Below, piece after piece: positions 1-9,709 of a DNA stretch of 64,000 nt; the first letter of the stretch is position 1; each line of letters starts with the position of its first letter. This DNA comes from Gemmatimonadales bacterium (GTDB taxonomy: Bacteria > Krumholzibacteriota > Krumholzibacteriia > LZORAL124-64-63). The position numbers were made by a program, and so were the translations under genes. The stretch is from the NCBI GenBank assembly GCA_019038745.1, contig JAHOYV010000024.1:59324-123323 (forward strand). The letters run 5' to 3'. The notes under the pieces are model-generated. The model had not been told where the DNA came from. It did not search any database and saw nothing but the letters and a program-made list of their open reading frames with translations.

Positions 1-914
1 GCTGTCATGCCGAGGGTCGCCAGATGAGTGAGGCGCGCGCTGGAAAATTCCTCCAGGCTGGCGAAACGGGCGGCGTGGAATATCGGACCGACCGTGGCAT
101 TGGTCAGACTGCGCGCCACACTTTTTATCGAGTGCCAGTCAAACTCGATCCGACCGTAGATATCGAACTCGTTTTTGACGAGACCGGAAACAGGGATAAG
201 AGAATCAAAGGTAGTAAGGTTCCACCAGAACCAGGGGAGCACGACGACCACCGACCCGAACGCCACAACGCCCAACCACCGCATTGTGGCCTCTCTGCGA
301 ATGAGCGGTGATGCCTGAGGCAGAATAACAGCGAAAAGAACCAATGCCAGGCCCAGGACAGCCAAATTGTCTATACGGGCCAAGCCCGCCAGTCCGAGCA
401 ACAGGCTGGTCAACAACCCTTCCCTGACACCCGGGTTCTGTGATTTTCCCACCAGAACAGACAAATGCCAGAATACTGACATTACCAGCATCGCACTCAG
501 GGACGCCTCCATCCCCCTCAAACCTAGGAGCAACGTGAAAGGGGACAGGAACCAGAACAGAATCGCAACCCAGGCGCCTCGTTCATAGCCAAGGTTCCGT
601 AGAATTAGTAACAGCAACACTCCTGTGGTGAGATCGAAGAGGGTCGAGAGAGTCAACGCAAGCTTCACCGGCAACCACAGCGATCCCCCGAAAATCTGAA
701 AAACAGGCACCAGGACCCACAGCCACAGCGGGTGATACCCATTGGTCGGGGCAAGACCATCGAAAGTGGATCCGTCACCGGCCGCCATGTTTGAGGCAAT
801 TTTGAAGTAGTAGTATGCGTCGTCGGCGATGAGTCCGCCCTCGGCCCAACCCGTCCAGATGATGAACAGGCGGGCCAGGATTCCGACGGCTGCAGTGGTG
901 CAAATCAGACGCAC
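1..914 (-). CDS. Membrane glycosyltransferase, GT-C fold (3' part beyond window)
   Basis: Reading the minus strand from a GTG at 914 gives 304 open codons that run off the left edge, so the C-terminus is missing. AAGGA lies six bases before the GTG, and an in-frame stop about 100 bases upstream leaves no better start. The protein begins with a membrane segment (residues about 4-22), then an acidic pair in a DDAYYYFKIA motif (31-40) and a TNGYHPLW motif. Several hydrophobic helices follow. Asp/Glu in the first periplasmic loop followed by Tyr-rich sequence is typical of lipid-linked sugar transferases of the ArnT/PMT type (GT-C). The acceptor cannot be told. It lies 194 bases downstream of cheW on the same strand. 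Confidence 0.75.
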   Translation of the reverse strand, partial: MRLICTTAAVGILARLFIIWTGWAEGGLIADDAYYYFKIASNMAAGDGSTFDGLAPTNGYHPLWLWVLVPVFQIFGGSLWLPVKLALTLSTLFDLTTGVLLLLILRNLGYERGAWVAILFWFLSPFTLLLGLRGMEASLSAMLVMSVFWHLSVLVGKSQNPGVREGLLTSLLLGLAGLARIDNLAVLGLALVLFAVILPQASPLIRREATMRWLGVVAFGSVVVVLPWFWWNLTTFDSLIPVSGLVKNEFDIYGRIEFDWHSIKSVARSLTNATVGPIFHAARFASLEEFSSARLTHLATLGMT

Positions 915-1108
915 ATGAGATCCTTGGTTTGCTTTGGAAACCGGGACGTTGCGCTTTGGCGCACAGACCGAGTTTATCCGAGGCGCAAAGTGACCACAAG
1001 TGCGACAGTCCTAACCAGCGATCTTTTTTCTGATGTGCCGCGGCGCTGATCCGCCCTGCACCGTAGAGCAACGTGAATACTCAGGTGACGCGTCCTGTCC
1101 CTGAAAAC

Positions 1109-1636
1109 CTACACAGGCTGGGCCAACTCTCCCACGACCTCCTGCAACGCCTCCATGTCCCCTCCAACCAGAATCTTTTCCAGATTCAGCAGGATGATGG
1201 TGTTGTCATCGGCTTTGCCCATTCCGAGTATGAAATCCGAATCCACGGTTCCCCCGATTCTGGGAGGATCGGAAATATTGTCCTCGGATACTTCCTGGAC
1301 TTCGTTCACCGCTTCGACCTCGATACCGACTTGGTCGCCTTCAAGCTCCACGACAATGGTACACGTCTGTTCAGTGGTCTCGGTTGCTGAAAGACCGAAC
1401 TTCTGGCGCAGATCAACCACCGGAATCACCCTGCCGCGCAGGTTGATCGTTCCCTTGGCGAAACTGGGCCACATCGGGACAGTGGTTATCTCCATCATCG
1501 TAAGGAGTTCAACAACCCTCAGGATTTGAATCCCGAATTGCGTGTTATCCAATTGGAAGGTCAAATACTTCCCTGCCCGATCGGAATCCTTGTTCCCAAC
1601 CAAAGCTGTCTCGACCGTTTTTTCTTCCTGACTCAT
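1109..1636 (-). CDS. cheW: CheW chemotaxis coupling protein
   Basis: A 175-residue single-domain CheW. It bridges chemoreceptors to the kinase CheA in the cytoplasmic signalling array. After a charged tail of about 20 residues it reads KYLTFQLDNTQFGIQILRV, then INLRGRVIPVVDLRQKFGL and the late FILGMGKADDNTIILLNLEKIL, which are the conserved SH3-like subdomain strands of the family. The length is usual. AGGAGG sits just before the ATG. It is the second gene after the methyl-accepting receptor (114-base gap) and is likely co-transcribed. No cheA, cheR, cheB or cheY is in the window, so the partners must be encoded elsewhere. Confidence 0.95.
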   Translation of the reverse strand: MSQEEKTVETALVGNKDSDRAGKYLTFQLDNTQFGIQILRVVELLTMMEITTVPMWPSFAKGTINLRGRVIPVVDLRQKFGLSATETTEQTCTIVVELEGDQVGIEVEAVNEVQEVSEDNISDPPRIGGTVDSDFILGMGKADDNTIILLNLEKILVGGDMEALQEVVGELAQPV

Positions 1637-1667
1637 GATTTCCTCCTGTTATCGAGCCTACAGCGTT

Positions 1668-1713
1668 GCCCCGCCTGCGCTGGATTGGCATATAATCCTG
1701 GCGCAAGCGGGGC
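1668..1713 (-). other. Intercistronic hairpin between receptor gene and cheW
   Basis: The arms 1668-1680 and 1701-1713 are complementary over 13 positions with one G-U pair. The loop can pair further (GGATT with AATCC on the minus strand), giving about 18 base pairs. There is no T-run after it, so it looks more like an mRNA stability or processing element than a terminator. This is seen in sequence; the role is inference. Confidence 0.5.
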
Positions 1714-1749
1714 GGTTAAGGGGAGAATGTGTAAATCTCGCCCCAGCGA

Positions 1750-3729
1750 CTACATTTCAATCAGACTGTCTTCATCCAGGGGGATGACTTCGTCCGCAGC
1801 CTTTTGTCCTCCGGCTGTTTTCCCACTGCCATAGGTGTTCGCGAACGGCTTGCTCTTCTTTGCTACTGAACCACCCTGCCCGCCAACAGGACTGCTCCCG
1901 GCCGTGGCGCTGCTACCTTCAGCATTCGCTCCTCCAACGATCTGCATCAGGTTCATAACCAGGGTTTGCATCTCGGCGGCCTGGGCGGACATCTCCTCGG
2001 CTGCGGAGGCCGATTCCTCGGCGCCGGCTGCGTTGGCCTGGGTCACCGAATCCATCTGGCCGACGGCAGTGTTGACCTCGGTCACACTCCGAGACTGTTC
2101 CTCGGCAGTGGACGAAACCTCACCGATCAGGGTAGAGACCTCGACGATTCCGCTGACAACTTCCTCCAGAATCGCAGCGACATCGCCTGTAGCCTCGACC
2201 CCGAGAGCGGAATTCTGATTGGACTCGGCGATGAGATCGGCCGTCCCCTTGGCCGCCTCAGCGCTGCGCTGGGCCAGGTTCCTAACTTCCTCGGCCACAA
2301 CGGCAAAGCCCTTGCCCGCGTCACCGGCCCGAGCGGCTTCCACCGCCGCGTTCAAGGCCAGCAGGTTCGTCTGGAAAGCAATCTCATCGATGGTCTTGAT
2401 GATCTTGGCCGTCTCATCCGAGGAAGCCTTGATTTTTTCCATGGCGGTATTCAGACCGGTCATGGCGGCCTGGCCCTTCTCGGCGTTTGATTTCACTTCC
2501 TGGGACCGGGAATTGGCCTGCTTGGAATTTTGAGCGCTTTCCTTGGCGCCGGCAGCCATCATTTCAAGGGAGGCTGCTGTCTCTTCAAGGCTTGAGGCTT
2601 GTTCACTGGATCCCTCTGCCAGCTGGATGCTGGATTCAGACACTTGGCCCGAAGCGCTGGCCACTTGCTCACTACCGGCCTGCATACCGGCAATCACCTT
2701 GTTGATCGGACCGGTGATGGACCGGATCATGAAGATGGCCAGGAGTACGCCAACGACCAGGGCGATGATCAAACCGACGATGGTAGTCAACGAAGCGGTG
2801 GCCAGGTTCGATGAGGACTCAGAAGAAATCCTGACCGTTTCGACCTCCGCTGCTTCCTGTAACTCCTTGCAACCGGCGATCATTTCGGAACCCACTATTG
2901 TACGCTGCTTATTCAAACCCTGGAGCTCGTTCCATGACGTCAGGAATTGCCCCATACTTTGGCTGTAGCCGCTCCCGCCCTTTTGAATGGCGTCAAGCTG
3001 TGCCAGGTTGGCAGGGCTATGCGTAATCCGCCTGATTTCGGCCACCTTTGCGTTGACGATCGGGAAGTTTTTCTGGGCTTCTTCCATGATGGCTGGATCC
3101 TGCAGAGCCTGGGACCTGAATGCCTTGATGCGGGCATCATTACCCAACCCGATGATTTCGTTAATGATACAAACCTTTGCGAAACGTTCTTTCATCTGGT
3201 CCGGAGTTTTGCCCTCCGCCAGATCCTTGTCGAAGGCAACACTCTGGCTCTCCAAAAATGCATTGGCTTCTTTCATGTAGGTGGCGGCGTTACTGTCCAA
3301 ATCGACACGGATGTCAGCCAACCCGAGAACCGCATCGTGGGTTTGTTCAACTAGCAACTTATATGAATGTTCTCCATCGGCTATCACTTTGATCTGGCCG
3401 TTGAGCTTATCCAGGTGGACTGCCGATTCGGACAATGCCCTGGCATCCTCAATACTTGCCTCAAGTGCATCAATTTCATTTTTGGCCATCTCATAGTATT
3501 GCTCTTGTTCAGAGTAGGAGTAGCCGCGCATCTGATACATTAACCGGTTTGCGGCTCCTCGAATTTGTGAGGAGACCGCCATTTCAGGGACGTACTCCTC
3601 CGAAAGTATCTCCGAGCCCATCTGGGCGGTCTTCATCTGCCACGAACCCATTCCGCCTAGAGCGACACTGATCAGAATCAGTATGCCGAACCCCATGGCG
3701 ATTTTCTTGCCTAATGTCAGGTTATTCAT
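1750..3729 (-). CDS. Methyl-accepting chemotaxis protein
   Basis: The start chosen is the ATG at 3729 (659 residues, MNNLTLGKK), because AGGAGG lies six bases before it; an upstream in-frame ATG has no such site. The order is: membrane segment at about 9-30, an extracytoplasmic sensor of about 270 residues (helical, consistent with a four-helix-bundle-like domain), a second membrane segment ([16 protein letters not shown]), a short HAMP, and a long signalling coiled coil. The coil contains the hairpin tip [23 protein letters not shown] and [14 protein letters not shown], which bind CheA and CheW. Glu/Gln-rich methylation-type segments flank the tip. No C-terminal CheR-binding pentapeptide is seen. 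The ligand is unknown. It heads a two-gene unit with cheW. Confidence 0.95.
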   Translation of the reverse strand: MNNLTLGKKIAMGFGILILISVALGGMGSWQMKTAQMGSEILSEEYVPEMAVSSQIRGAANRLMYQMRGYSYSEQEQYYEMAKNEIDALEASIEDARALSESAVHLDKLNGQIKVIADGEHSYKLLVEQTHDAVLGLADIRVDLDSNAATYMKEANAFLESQSVAFDKDLAEGKTPDQMKERFAKVCIINEIIGLGNDARIKAFRSQALQDPAIMEEAQKNFPIVNAKVAEIRRITHSPANLAQLDAIQKGGSGYSQSMGQFLTSWNELQGLNKQRTIVGSEMIAGCKELQEAAEVETVRISSESSSNLATASLTTIVGLIIALVVGVLLAIFMIRSITGPINKVIAGMQAGSEQVASASGQVSESSIQLAEGSSEQASSLEETAASLEMMAAGAKESAQNSKQANSRSQEVKSNAEKGQAAMTGLNTAMEKIKASSDETAKIIKTIDEIAFQTNLLALNAAVEAARAGDAGKGFAVVAEEVRNLAQRSAEAAKGTADLIAESNQNSALGVEATGDVAAILEEVVSGIVEVSTLIGEVSSTAEEQSRSVTEVNTAVGQMDSVTQANAAGAEESASAAEEMSAQAAEMQTLVMNLMQIVGGANAEGSSATAGSSPVGGQGGSVAKKSKPFANTYGSGKTAGGQKAADEVIPLDEDSLIEM

Positions 3730-4100
3730 TCTTGTCCTCCTGGAAAAAAATTTTGCCGGCGCTTGATAAGCCGACCGTATTCGATCAAAACTCACGATTA
3801 CGTTTTCGAACGATAAAGAATATCCTTAATAGGGAGTTCTCCCATAATTTCGCTCGGATAAGTCCGGATTGAAAATGGGTTGGGATTACCGTTGCTACAA
3901 AGTGGGGTGTCTTGCCGTGTCAGTCCGGATGGTCAGTCTCTGGGTTACCATGTGTTATGCTACGATTTGTCGGATGGAATAAATAGTAAGGGAAAAGGTC
4001 AGTCCTGTTGGCCCGGACGGCGACGGAATCGATTGGACGAACTCACTTATCCCCGGGCAATAGCCCGGGGCCGGAACAAGGCTTGATTAGCCGTTCCATA
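3730..4100. promoter_or_regulatory. Intergenic region with GTCAGTCY direct repeats upstream of the receptor gene
   Basis: This 371-base gap holds the 3' end signals of the LVIVD gene and the presumed promoter of the receptor-cheW pair. Three copies of GTCAGTC(C/T) occur at 3919-3926, 3932-3939 and 3999-4006, and a small inverted repeat (GGGAG TT CTCCC) lies near 3833-3844. No convincing -35/-10 pair was found. The repeats may be regulator sites, but chance cannot be excluded. Confidence 0.3.
4051..4070 (-). terminator. GC hairpin downstream of the LVIVD gene
   Basis: A perfect 8-bp stem (CCCCGGGC / GCCCGGGG) with a four-base loop lies 31 bases past the stop codon of the LVIVD gene. No clear T-run follows on the minus strand. 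The same CCCGxGCAATnGCCCxGGG pattern recurs at 54619-54642 behind another secreted-protein gene, which supports a terminator role. Confidence 0.5.
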
Positions 4101-7100
4101 TCATTTGATCAGTACCATACGTTTCGTCTCAATGAAATCCGCAGCTTCCAGTCGGTACAGGTACACACCGGCCGAGCACATCCGGCCCGCGGAATCTTGC
4201 CCGTTCCACACCTGGTCGTGGCGCCCTGCCGCATGATGTTCGTCCACCAGGGTTCTGACCAAACGACCCGCCGCATCGAACACCTTTAACCGGACGTGAC
4301 CGGCGGTTGCCAGTTCGAAGGACAGTTTCGCCGAGGGATTGAAGGGATTGGGTACCGCCCCGAGCAAGGCTGTCTTGGTCGGCACGTCGCCACCCTGAAT
4401 ACCGGAAACGCTTGTCGGTGATCCGTCTTCGCTCTCGTTCCCCGAAAAATCGACCGCAGTGATTTTGTAGTAGTAGGCCCAGGGATCTGCCGTGGGATCG
4501 GTCCAGGCCGAAGCGGAGACTTCGGCGAGCAGATTCCCGGCGGACGGTACGAATCCCGGATCCACGTCCCGGTAGACATGATAGAACTCGACGTCGGTTT
4601 CGGGCGCGTCGTCCCAATCGAGAGCCACTCCGCTCGCCTGATATCCGGCGGTAATGGACGTCGGAACCCCGGGCGCAACACTGTCCACCGAGTAGCCGCT
4701 GTCGGGTTCGCTCACATAGAAGATCGAGGGTGTGGCGGTACACGCAACGGCAACGAACACTGAGTAGTTTATTCCTGTTGCGGTCGAATCCGCCACAGTC
4801 GGCACAATGAAAGAGTAGATATCCTGTTGAACAGCAGAGTCAGTTGCCACCAACTCCCATGTTCCCGGAGGGAAAGAGGTGTCTGCAAGGCCCGACGGGG
4901 ATTGGATGTACGTACTGCCATGGTAGGTAACAACCGGTACGCCGCTTAGACCCGGATTATTGCCGCCGGCGTTTTTAGCGGTCGGTAATGATGACGCTGA
5001 GTTCAGCGTGGCGATGAGTGCATCATTGTTAACTCGCCGCCAAATCTCGTAGTCCAAAATGCCGTACACGGTCTCATCCAAGAAATCCCGGCCAGACCGC
5101 AAAAAATCCAATTGAACCCAACCGCCATCGTCATCAGGAACATCAACAATGTCCTCAATCGAGGGATCCGCTACCAGCCAATCGATCTGGAGGTCCAACA
5201 CTTCCGGTGTGTCGCCTGGCTCTTCACGGGTCAATGTGGAACGCCAGGAGAGATCGGATCCCGGAGCAATCACCTTGTTCCAGTTTCCATCGGGAACCAT
5301 TCCCTGCCAGTTTCCACCGTTATTGGCGCTGAGGTCCCATTGTACGGCCTCATTCTGCACGGTCTCCATGCGAACCCGCAAGATATTGTCATCCGACTCA
5401 TTCAGATTCAGCGATCGACCGACGTTTCCATCCAAATTGGGCCCGCCATTGAACACCTGTATCACCTGCATCCCGGAGCGGAGGTCTCCAACATAGGCAT
5501 GGTCACCGGAGACAACGACACCCTCGGCGTAGCCTGGCGTGTCCCAGGTTCCCAGGAAAGTGGGGATGCGGGGGTTAGAGATGTCGATCACTTGAAGCCC
5601 GAAGTCGTAATCAGCTGCAAAAGCGTAGTTGCCTGAAACCGTGACGCCCATGGCTCGTCCAGGCGTGTCATAATTTCCAATCAGGGTGGGTTTTCCGGGA
5701 TTCGAAATATCCATCACCTGGATTCCCTCATATTGATCTGCTATGTAGGCGTAATTGCCCGAGATCGCAATGTCTGTGGCATAACCAGGAGTATCGCAGG
5801 CCCCACGAGAAAGGGGGTTCGTAGGGTCTGAAATATCGATCACCCTCAACCCGTAAGCGCCGGACGCAAAATAGGCGTTGTTACCCTCGATCGCGACGTC
5901 CCAGGTGAAGGGTAGCGAGTTGTCGGCAGCAAGTAGGGTGGGGTTCACAGGGTCGGAAACATCCAATATCAGGTACCCATCGGACCAATCCGCTACAACG
6001 GCGAAATCTCCCGAGATGGCGAGTCCATGGGGTTCGCCGGGCGTGTCGTAGGTCCTGGCGATTGTGGGATTTGTGGGATCTGAGATATCAATTATCTGGA
6101 CTCCCCAAGCACTGTCCGACGCAAAAGCATAGTCGCCTGAAATCTCAACATTGTAGACCCGGAACGGCGTATCACAGGTTCCAAGGAGAATGGGATTTGC
6201 GGGGTCATGGATATCAAGAATTTGGAGCCCGGACGTACCATCGGCAACATATGCGTAGTCCCCGGAAACGGTGAGCGTATAGGCCTCGCCCAGCGTGTTG
6301 TAATCTCCACAGCCGGTGGGCGTAATATAGTCGGTTATCTCGATTACCTGGAGCCCGGAGGAACCATCGGCCACAAAGGCGTGTCTTCCCGAAACCGTCA
6401 CGCCAAGGGCTTGGCCCGGTGTATCGCAGGTTCCCATGAGTGTGGGATTGGCCGGGTCTGAAATATCGATTACCTGGAGCCCCGGGTTTTCATCGGCCAG
6501 CAGGGCAAAGTTGCCCGAAACCGTTACGCCAAGAGTTCTGCCCGGCGTGTTGCAGGATCCAAAAAGTGTTGGAGTGAAAGGATTGGAGATATCTATCACA
6601 CGCAGACCGGAGATGTTGTCGGCCACATAGGCGTAGTCACCTGATACCACAACATCCAGAATAGAATTCAATTTAGAATCATAGGTTCCAATATGAGTGA
6701 GATTCGCGGGGTCTGAAATATTGAGAATCTGGAGTCCGGAGACGTCATCGGCCACGTAGGCGTAGTCGCCCGAAATCTTGATGTTTCTGGCTAGGCCCGG
6801 GGTGTCATAGGCTCCAAGGAACGTCGGGCTTGCGGGGTTGGAGATATCCAGAATCTGGACCCCGAAATTATAGTCAGCCACAAAGGCGCAATCGCCCGAG
6901 ATGGCGACGCCCATGGCCCGGCCTGCCGTGTTATAATTTGCCAGGAGGCTGGGGTTGGCGGGGTCTGAAATATCGATCACCTGGAGCCCGGAGTAATAAT
7001 CGGCCACAAAGATGCAATCACCCGAGACGGCAACACCCATGGCCACGCCCGGCGTGTTGTAAACGCCAATGGATACAGGGTTTGTGGGAAATGAGATGTC

Positions 7101-7391
7101 GATCACACACAGCCCGTAGGTATCGTCCGCAACAAAGGCGCAATCACCCGAGACCGAGACGGCATGGGACGTGCCACGGGTGTTGTAACTTCCCGCAAGG
7201 GTGGGGACAAATGGGAATAGGCGGAGTCTTCCGAAATCAGTGTCCCAGTTGGCTGTTGTGTTGACGGCATCCTTATACAATGTCGTCTCGAAATCTTCGA
7301 TGTATTGATTCTCAATACCGAGACAAGGAAAGGTGAAGAGCAGAACGGCAAACAACGCGGTAACAAAGATGAGTCTTGTTAGGTTTTTCAT
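4101..7391 (-). CDS. Secreted LVIVD-repeat beta-propeller protein with FlgD-like C-terminal domain
   Basis: A 1096-residue protein with an N-terminal signal peptide (LIFVTALFAVLLFTFPCLG). From about residue 75 to 690 there are 14 repeats of about 43 residues with the pattern VSGDYAYVAD-xxSGLQVIDISDPANP, the LVIVD repeat. Fourteen blades would suit two seven-bladed propellers. A fibronectin-like stretch follows (about 900-990), then a C-terminal domain of about 85 residues with NPFNP, VRLKVFDAAGRLVRTL and GVYLYRLEA, ending MVLIK. That end is the FlgD-like/sorting-type domain found on surface proteins of FCB bacteria. It probably acts at the cell surface as a binding scaffold; no catalytic motif was seen. 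The GGGGGA site before the ATG fits. Confidence 0.85.
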   Translation of the reverse strand: MKNLTRLIFVTALFAVLLFTFPCLGIENQYIEDFETTLYKDAVNTTANWDTDFGRLRLFPFVPTLAGSYNTRGTSHAVSVSGDCAFVADDTYGLCVIDISFPTNPVSIGVYNTPGVAMGVAVSGDCIFVADYYSGLQVIDISDPANPSLLANYNTAGRAMGVAISGDCAFVADYNFGVQILDISNPASPTFLGAYDTPGLARNIKISGDYAYVADDVSGLQILNISDPANLTHIGTYDSKLNSILDVVVSGDYAYVADNISGLRVIDISNPFTPTLFGSCNTPGRTLGVTVSGNFALLADENPGLQVIDISDPANPTLMGTCDTPGQALGVTVSGRHAFVADGSSGLQVIEITDYITPTGCGDYNTLGEAYTLTVSGDYAYVADGTSGLQILDIHDPANPILLGTCDTPFRVYNVEISGDYAFASDSAWGVQIIDISDPTNPTIARTYDTPGEPHGLAISGDFAVVADWSDGYLILDVSDPVNPTLLAADNSLPFTWDVAIEGNNAYFASGAYGLRVIDISDPTNPLSRGACDTPGYATDIAISGNYAYIADQYEGIQVMDISNPGKPTLIGNYDTPGRAMGVTVSGNYAFAADYDFGLQVIDISNPRIPTFLGTWDTPGYAEGVVVSGDHAYVGDLRSGMQVIQVFNGGPNLDGNVGRSLNLNESDDNILRVRMETVQNEAVQWDLSANNGGNWQGMVPDGNWNKVIAPGSDLSWRSTLTREEPGDTPEVLDLQIDWLVADPSIEDIVDVPDDDGGWVQLDFLRSGRDFLDETVYGILDYEIWRRVNNDALIATLNSASSLPTAKNAGGNNPGLSGVPVVTYHGSTYIQSPSGLADTSFPPGTWELVATDSAVQQDIYSFIVPTVADSTATGINYSVFVAVACTATPSIFYVSEPDSGYSVDSVAPGVPTSITAGYQASGVALDWDDAPETDVEFYHVYRDVDPGFVPSAGNLLAEVSASAWTDPTADPWAYYYKITAVDFSGNESEDGSPTSVSGIQGGDVPTKTALLGAVPNPFNPSAKLSFELATAGHVRLKVFDAAGRLVRTLVDEHHAAGRHDQVWNGQDSAGRMCSAGVYLYRLEAADFIETKRMVLIK

Positions 7392-7426
7392 GGCAAATTC
7401 CCCCTGGTAATAGACTCCGATACAAA

Positions 7427-7463
7427 GGGCGGGACAAGGAACTCAGTCGCCTGGTTCCCGCCC
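7427..7463 (-). terminator. Terminator hairpin after the TPR/PD40 gene
   Basis: On the minus strand a GGGCGGGAACCAGG arm pairs with CCTTGTCCCGCCC across a ten-base loop, with one bulge, followed by TTTGT. It starts about ten bases past the stop codon at 7475 and precedes the LVIVD gene, so the two genes may be separate units. Confidence 0.6.
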
Positions 7464-7474
7464 CGCCCCCACGC

Positions 7475-9574
7475 TTACTTTTTGTCCTCCGGGATCAAGT
7501 TCGAAATGAGATAAGTATCTACCTTGAGGAACCTGAAGGTGAAGGCCACTTGGTCACCCTGGGGAGACCAGTCGAAAGCGCCTGCTGTTCCTTCTGGCAA
7601 ACTCTCGGAAATATCGAAATTCTGACTGGTCCCATCGGCACAGGAGATCACGTTGTAGGAATTTTTTTGGGGTCCCCATGACAATAGGTTTTCCCCATCC
7701 GGAGACCAGGATGGCCGGCCCAAAGGTGGTAGACCCAAGTTGTCCAATTCCTTCAATATCTCTCCGGTCTGGGGGTCCACGATCTTGATTTTTCCGTCGC
7801 TGTTGGTGGCAAATGTCTTGTAGTCACGAGAGCATTTCAGAAGAGGACCGCCCTCTTCAGTGATGACCCGGTCGGTTCCCGTTTGAAGATCTCTTTCGGA
7901 GATTTCCACCGTCTGGTGATCCGGGGAAACGTGGACGTAGTAGAATGCCTGGCCATCGCCACGCCATTCGGCCCGCCCCCATTTTTCTCCCTGCAGGGCG
8001 TAGGTCTGCCACATCCCGGTATCGATTTGGAGGCGGAAAAACCTGAAGGGAACCGAACCGTCTTCCCATCCCGGGGTTTCGCTGGAGGTTTCGCCGGTGA
8101 AGCTCACACCGCTGCCATCGGGGAGCCAGGCGAAATCCTGGGGCGCAGCCCAGTGGTTCTTGCTGGGGATCCGGAAGCTTCGGCCCTCCCCGCCTGAAAC
8201 CGGAACTATGTGAACGTTGCGGAGAGGGGGCTCTTCCTGCGGTTTCGACACGAACGCGAGAGACGTTCCGTCCGGAGAATACGCCGGGTAGAAATTGAAT
8301 CCAGTCGGCCGAAAATCCAGTTGTTGGGGTTTTCCGGCAGGAGCTCCGGTCCGTGGATCGACGGGCATGGTGTAGATGTCCCGCATGCTTACCAGATTCG
8401 AATAGGTAATTCCCTGGGCGTTCCAATTTCCCAGTTTGGCGTGTTCCATGGAATCCCGCATAAGAACAGGCTTGCCTTCGGGACTCCCACTTTCATCCAC
8501 GGAGACGGCCCAGAGGGTCTTACTCCCCGCCCGGTCGCTCAGGAAAGCAATGTGCTTTCCATCCGGCGACCAGAAAGGCTGCGAGTCGCTAGCTGGCGTG
8601 TCGAACAGGCCGTGGGCTTTTTTTGTCTCGATATCCAGGACATATAGTTTCTTGATGTCACCCTCGGCCTTGTCGAACACGACATGCGTACCGTCGGGCG
8701 ACAGGTCAACCTGGAAATAGGCCCAGGCAGTAGGTATGAAGTTGGCGTCAAGCGGAAGATCGGGCTCGTAGATCGACTCGAATTCTCCGCCCTCAATCGG
8801 GATCACGCCGAGCTGTACTTCGTTGGCCTTGGTAATATGTATGGCCAGGATGGCGTCGCCCTCGGGAAACCAATCACAAGGATAGATTGTTCCTGCCTCG
8901 TCCGATTCATTCCGGTAGATGGTCCGCGACACACCCTCAAGGTCCGCGACCCGTATCTCCCATACTTCGTCCGCAAAACCACAGAAATCGAAGACGATTT
9001 CTTTCCCGTCAGGGGACCAGACCGGATCGTAGGTATACCCGTGTTCCGGATTCGACCATTCGAAATTTGTGATGTTCACGAGCTTGCCGGTGGTGAGATC
9101 CTTGTAGACGACGTTTTGGCCGGTCGCAAAATCAATTCCAACGATCTTGGTGCCGTCAGGTGACAGGGATTGCGCCTCAAAATAGAAGCCGTCATCGTTT
9201 TTGGAGTAGAGATGGGAGAGAAACGGCTCCGATTGCATTTTTGCCATCAGATCCGCCATGCGGGTTCGGGCGGCGGCCACCTGGGCGGTCTGGTGGGGAT
9301 ATTTTTCGATCACCAGTTCGTAGGCCTTCTGCGCCTCGGTATTTCCCAGTTTTTCGTGGCAAATCCCGATCATGAGCTGGGCCTTGGCGGCCAGAACCTC
9401 GTCCTCTGTCTCCTGGATGACTCGTTGGTAGAGACGGATTGCCTCGGCCAGATTGCCTTCCTCTCTTTCCATGGACAGGGCCATCTGAAAGAGCTTCTGA
9501 TCTTCCTGGTGGGCATTCACGGAACTGATCACCAAAAGGGCGAGAGCAACGGTTACTAAAATTACTTTTCTCAT
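7475..9574 (-). CDS. Periplasmic TPR and PD40 (TolB-like) propeller protein
   Basis: A 699-residue protein with a signal peptide (KVILVTVALALLVISSVNA). Residues about 25-110 form tetratricopeptide helices (AIRLYQRVIQETEDEVLAAKAQLMIG). Then come about eight PD40/WD40-like strands marked by SPDG: LSPDGTKIVG, WSPDGKEIVF, LSPDGTHVVF, WSPDGKHIAF, YSPDGTSLAF, WSPDGENLLS. The TolB-type propeller usually binds proteins or peptides. There is no peptidase domain after it, so it is not a full DPP IV or tricorn enzyme. AGGGAGG precedes the ATG. It lies 131 bases downstream of an OmpR-family regulator, with possible regulator boxes in that gap. Confidence 0.85.
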   Translation of the reverse strand: MRKVILVTVALALLVISSVNAHQEDQKLFQMALSMEREEGNLAEAIRLYQRVIQETEDEVLAAKAQLMIGICHEKLGNTEAQKAYELVIEKYPHQTAQVAAARTRMADLMAKMQSEPFLSHLYSKNDDGFYFEAQSLSPDGTKIVGIDFATGQNVVYKDLTTGKLVNITNFEWSNPEHGYTYDPVWSPDGKEIVFDFCGFADEVWEIRVADLEGVSRTIYRNESDEAGTIYPCDWFPEGDAILAIHITKANEVQLGVIPIEGGEFESIYEPDLPLDANFIPTAWAYFQVDLSPDGTHVVFDKAEGDIKKLYVLDIETKKAHGLFDTPASDSQPFWSPDGKHIAFLSDRAGSKTLWAVSVDESGSPEGKPVLMRDSMEHAKLGNWNAQGITYSNLVSMRDIYTMPVDPRTGAPAGKPQQLDFRPTGFNFYPAYSPDGTSLAFVSKPQEEPPLRNVHIVPVSGGEGRSFRIPSKNHWAAPQDFAWLPDGSGVSFTGETSSETPGWEDGSVPFRFFRLQIDTGMWQTYALQGEKWGRAEWRGDGQAFYYVHVSPDHQTVEISERDLQTGTDRVITEEGGPLLKCSRDYKTFATNSDGKIKIVDPQTGEILKELDNLGLPPLGRPSWSPDGENLLSWGPQKNSYNVISCADGTSQNFDISESLPEGTAGAFDWSPQGDQVAFTFRFLKVDTYLISNLIPEDKK

Positions 9575-9691
9575 TGGCCAACCTCCCTTGGTTTGGCCCT
9601 GAATGTACCGCAGCAGAAAAATTCAAGTGTCACGGCAAAGCATGAATCCTGCACTTTCCTTGCATTGGTTTGTCATCGATATTTCCTGTTA

Positions 9692-9709
9692 ATGTCATGT
9701 AAATGTCAG
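9692..9709 (-). promoter_or_regulatory. PhoB-box-like direct repeat upstream of the TPR/PD40 gene
   Basis: The plus strand reads TGTCATGTAAATGTCAG, two TGTCA units 11 bases apart (9693 and 9704). Further TGTCA units lie at 9671 and 9628, near whole helical turns away. The Pho box known from other bacteria has seven-base repeats separated by four bases (CTGTCAT-N4-CTGTCA), which this resembles. The box overlaps the stop codon of the adjacent OmpR/PhoB-type regulator gene and sits about 120 bases before the next gene. Autologous control is inference. Confidence 0.35.

Noticed and set aside
775..1071. 98-codon frame on the minus strand near the left end
   Set aside because: The adjacent frame from the GTG at 914 gives a membrane glycosyltransferase with a ribosome binding site; the 98-codon frame is basic, Arg-rich and has no motif.
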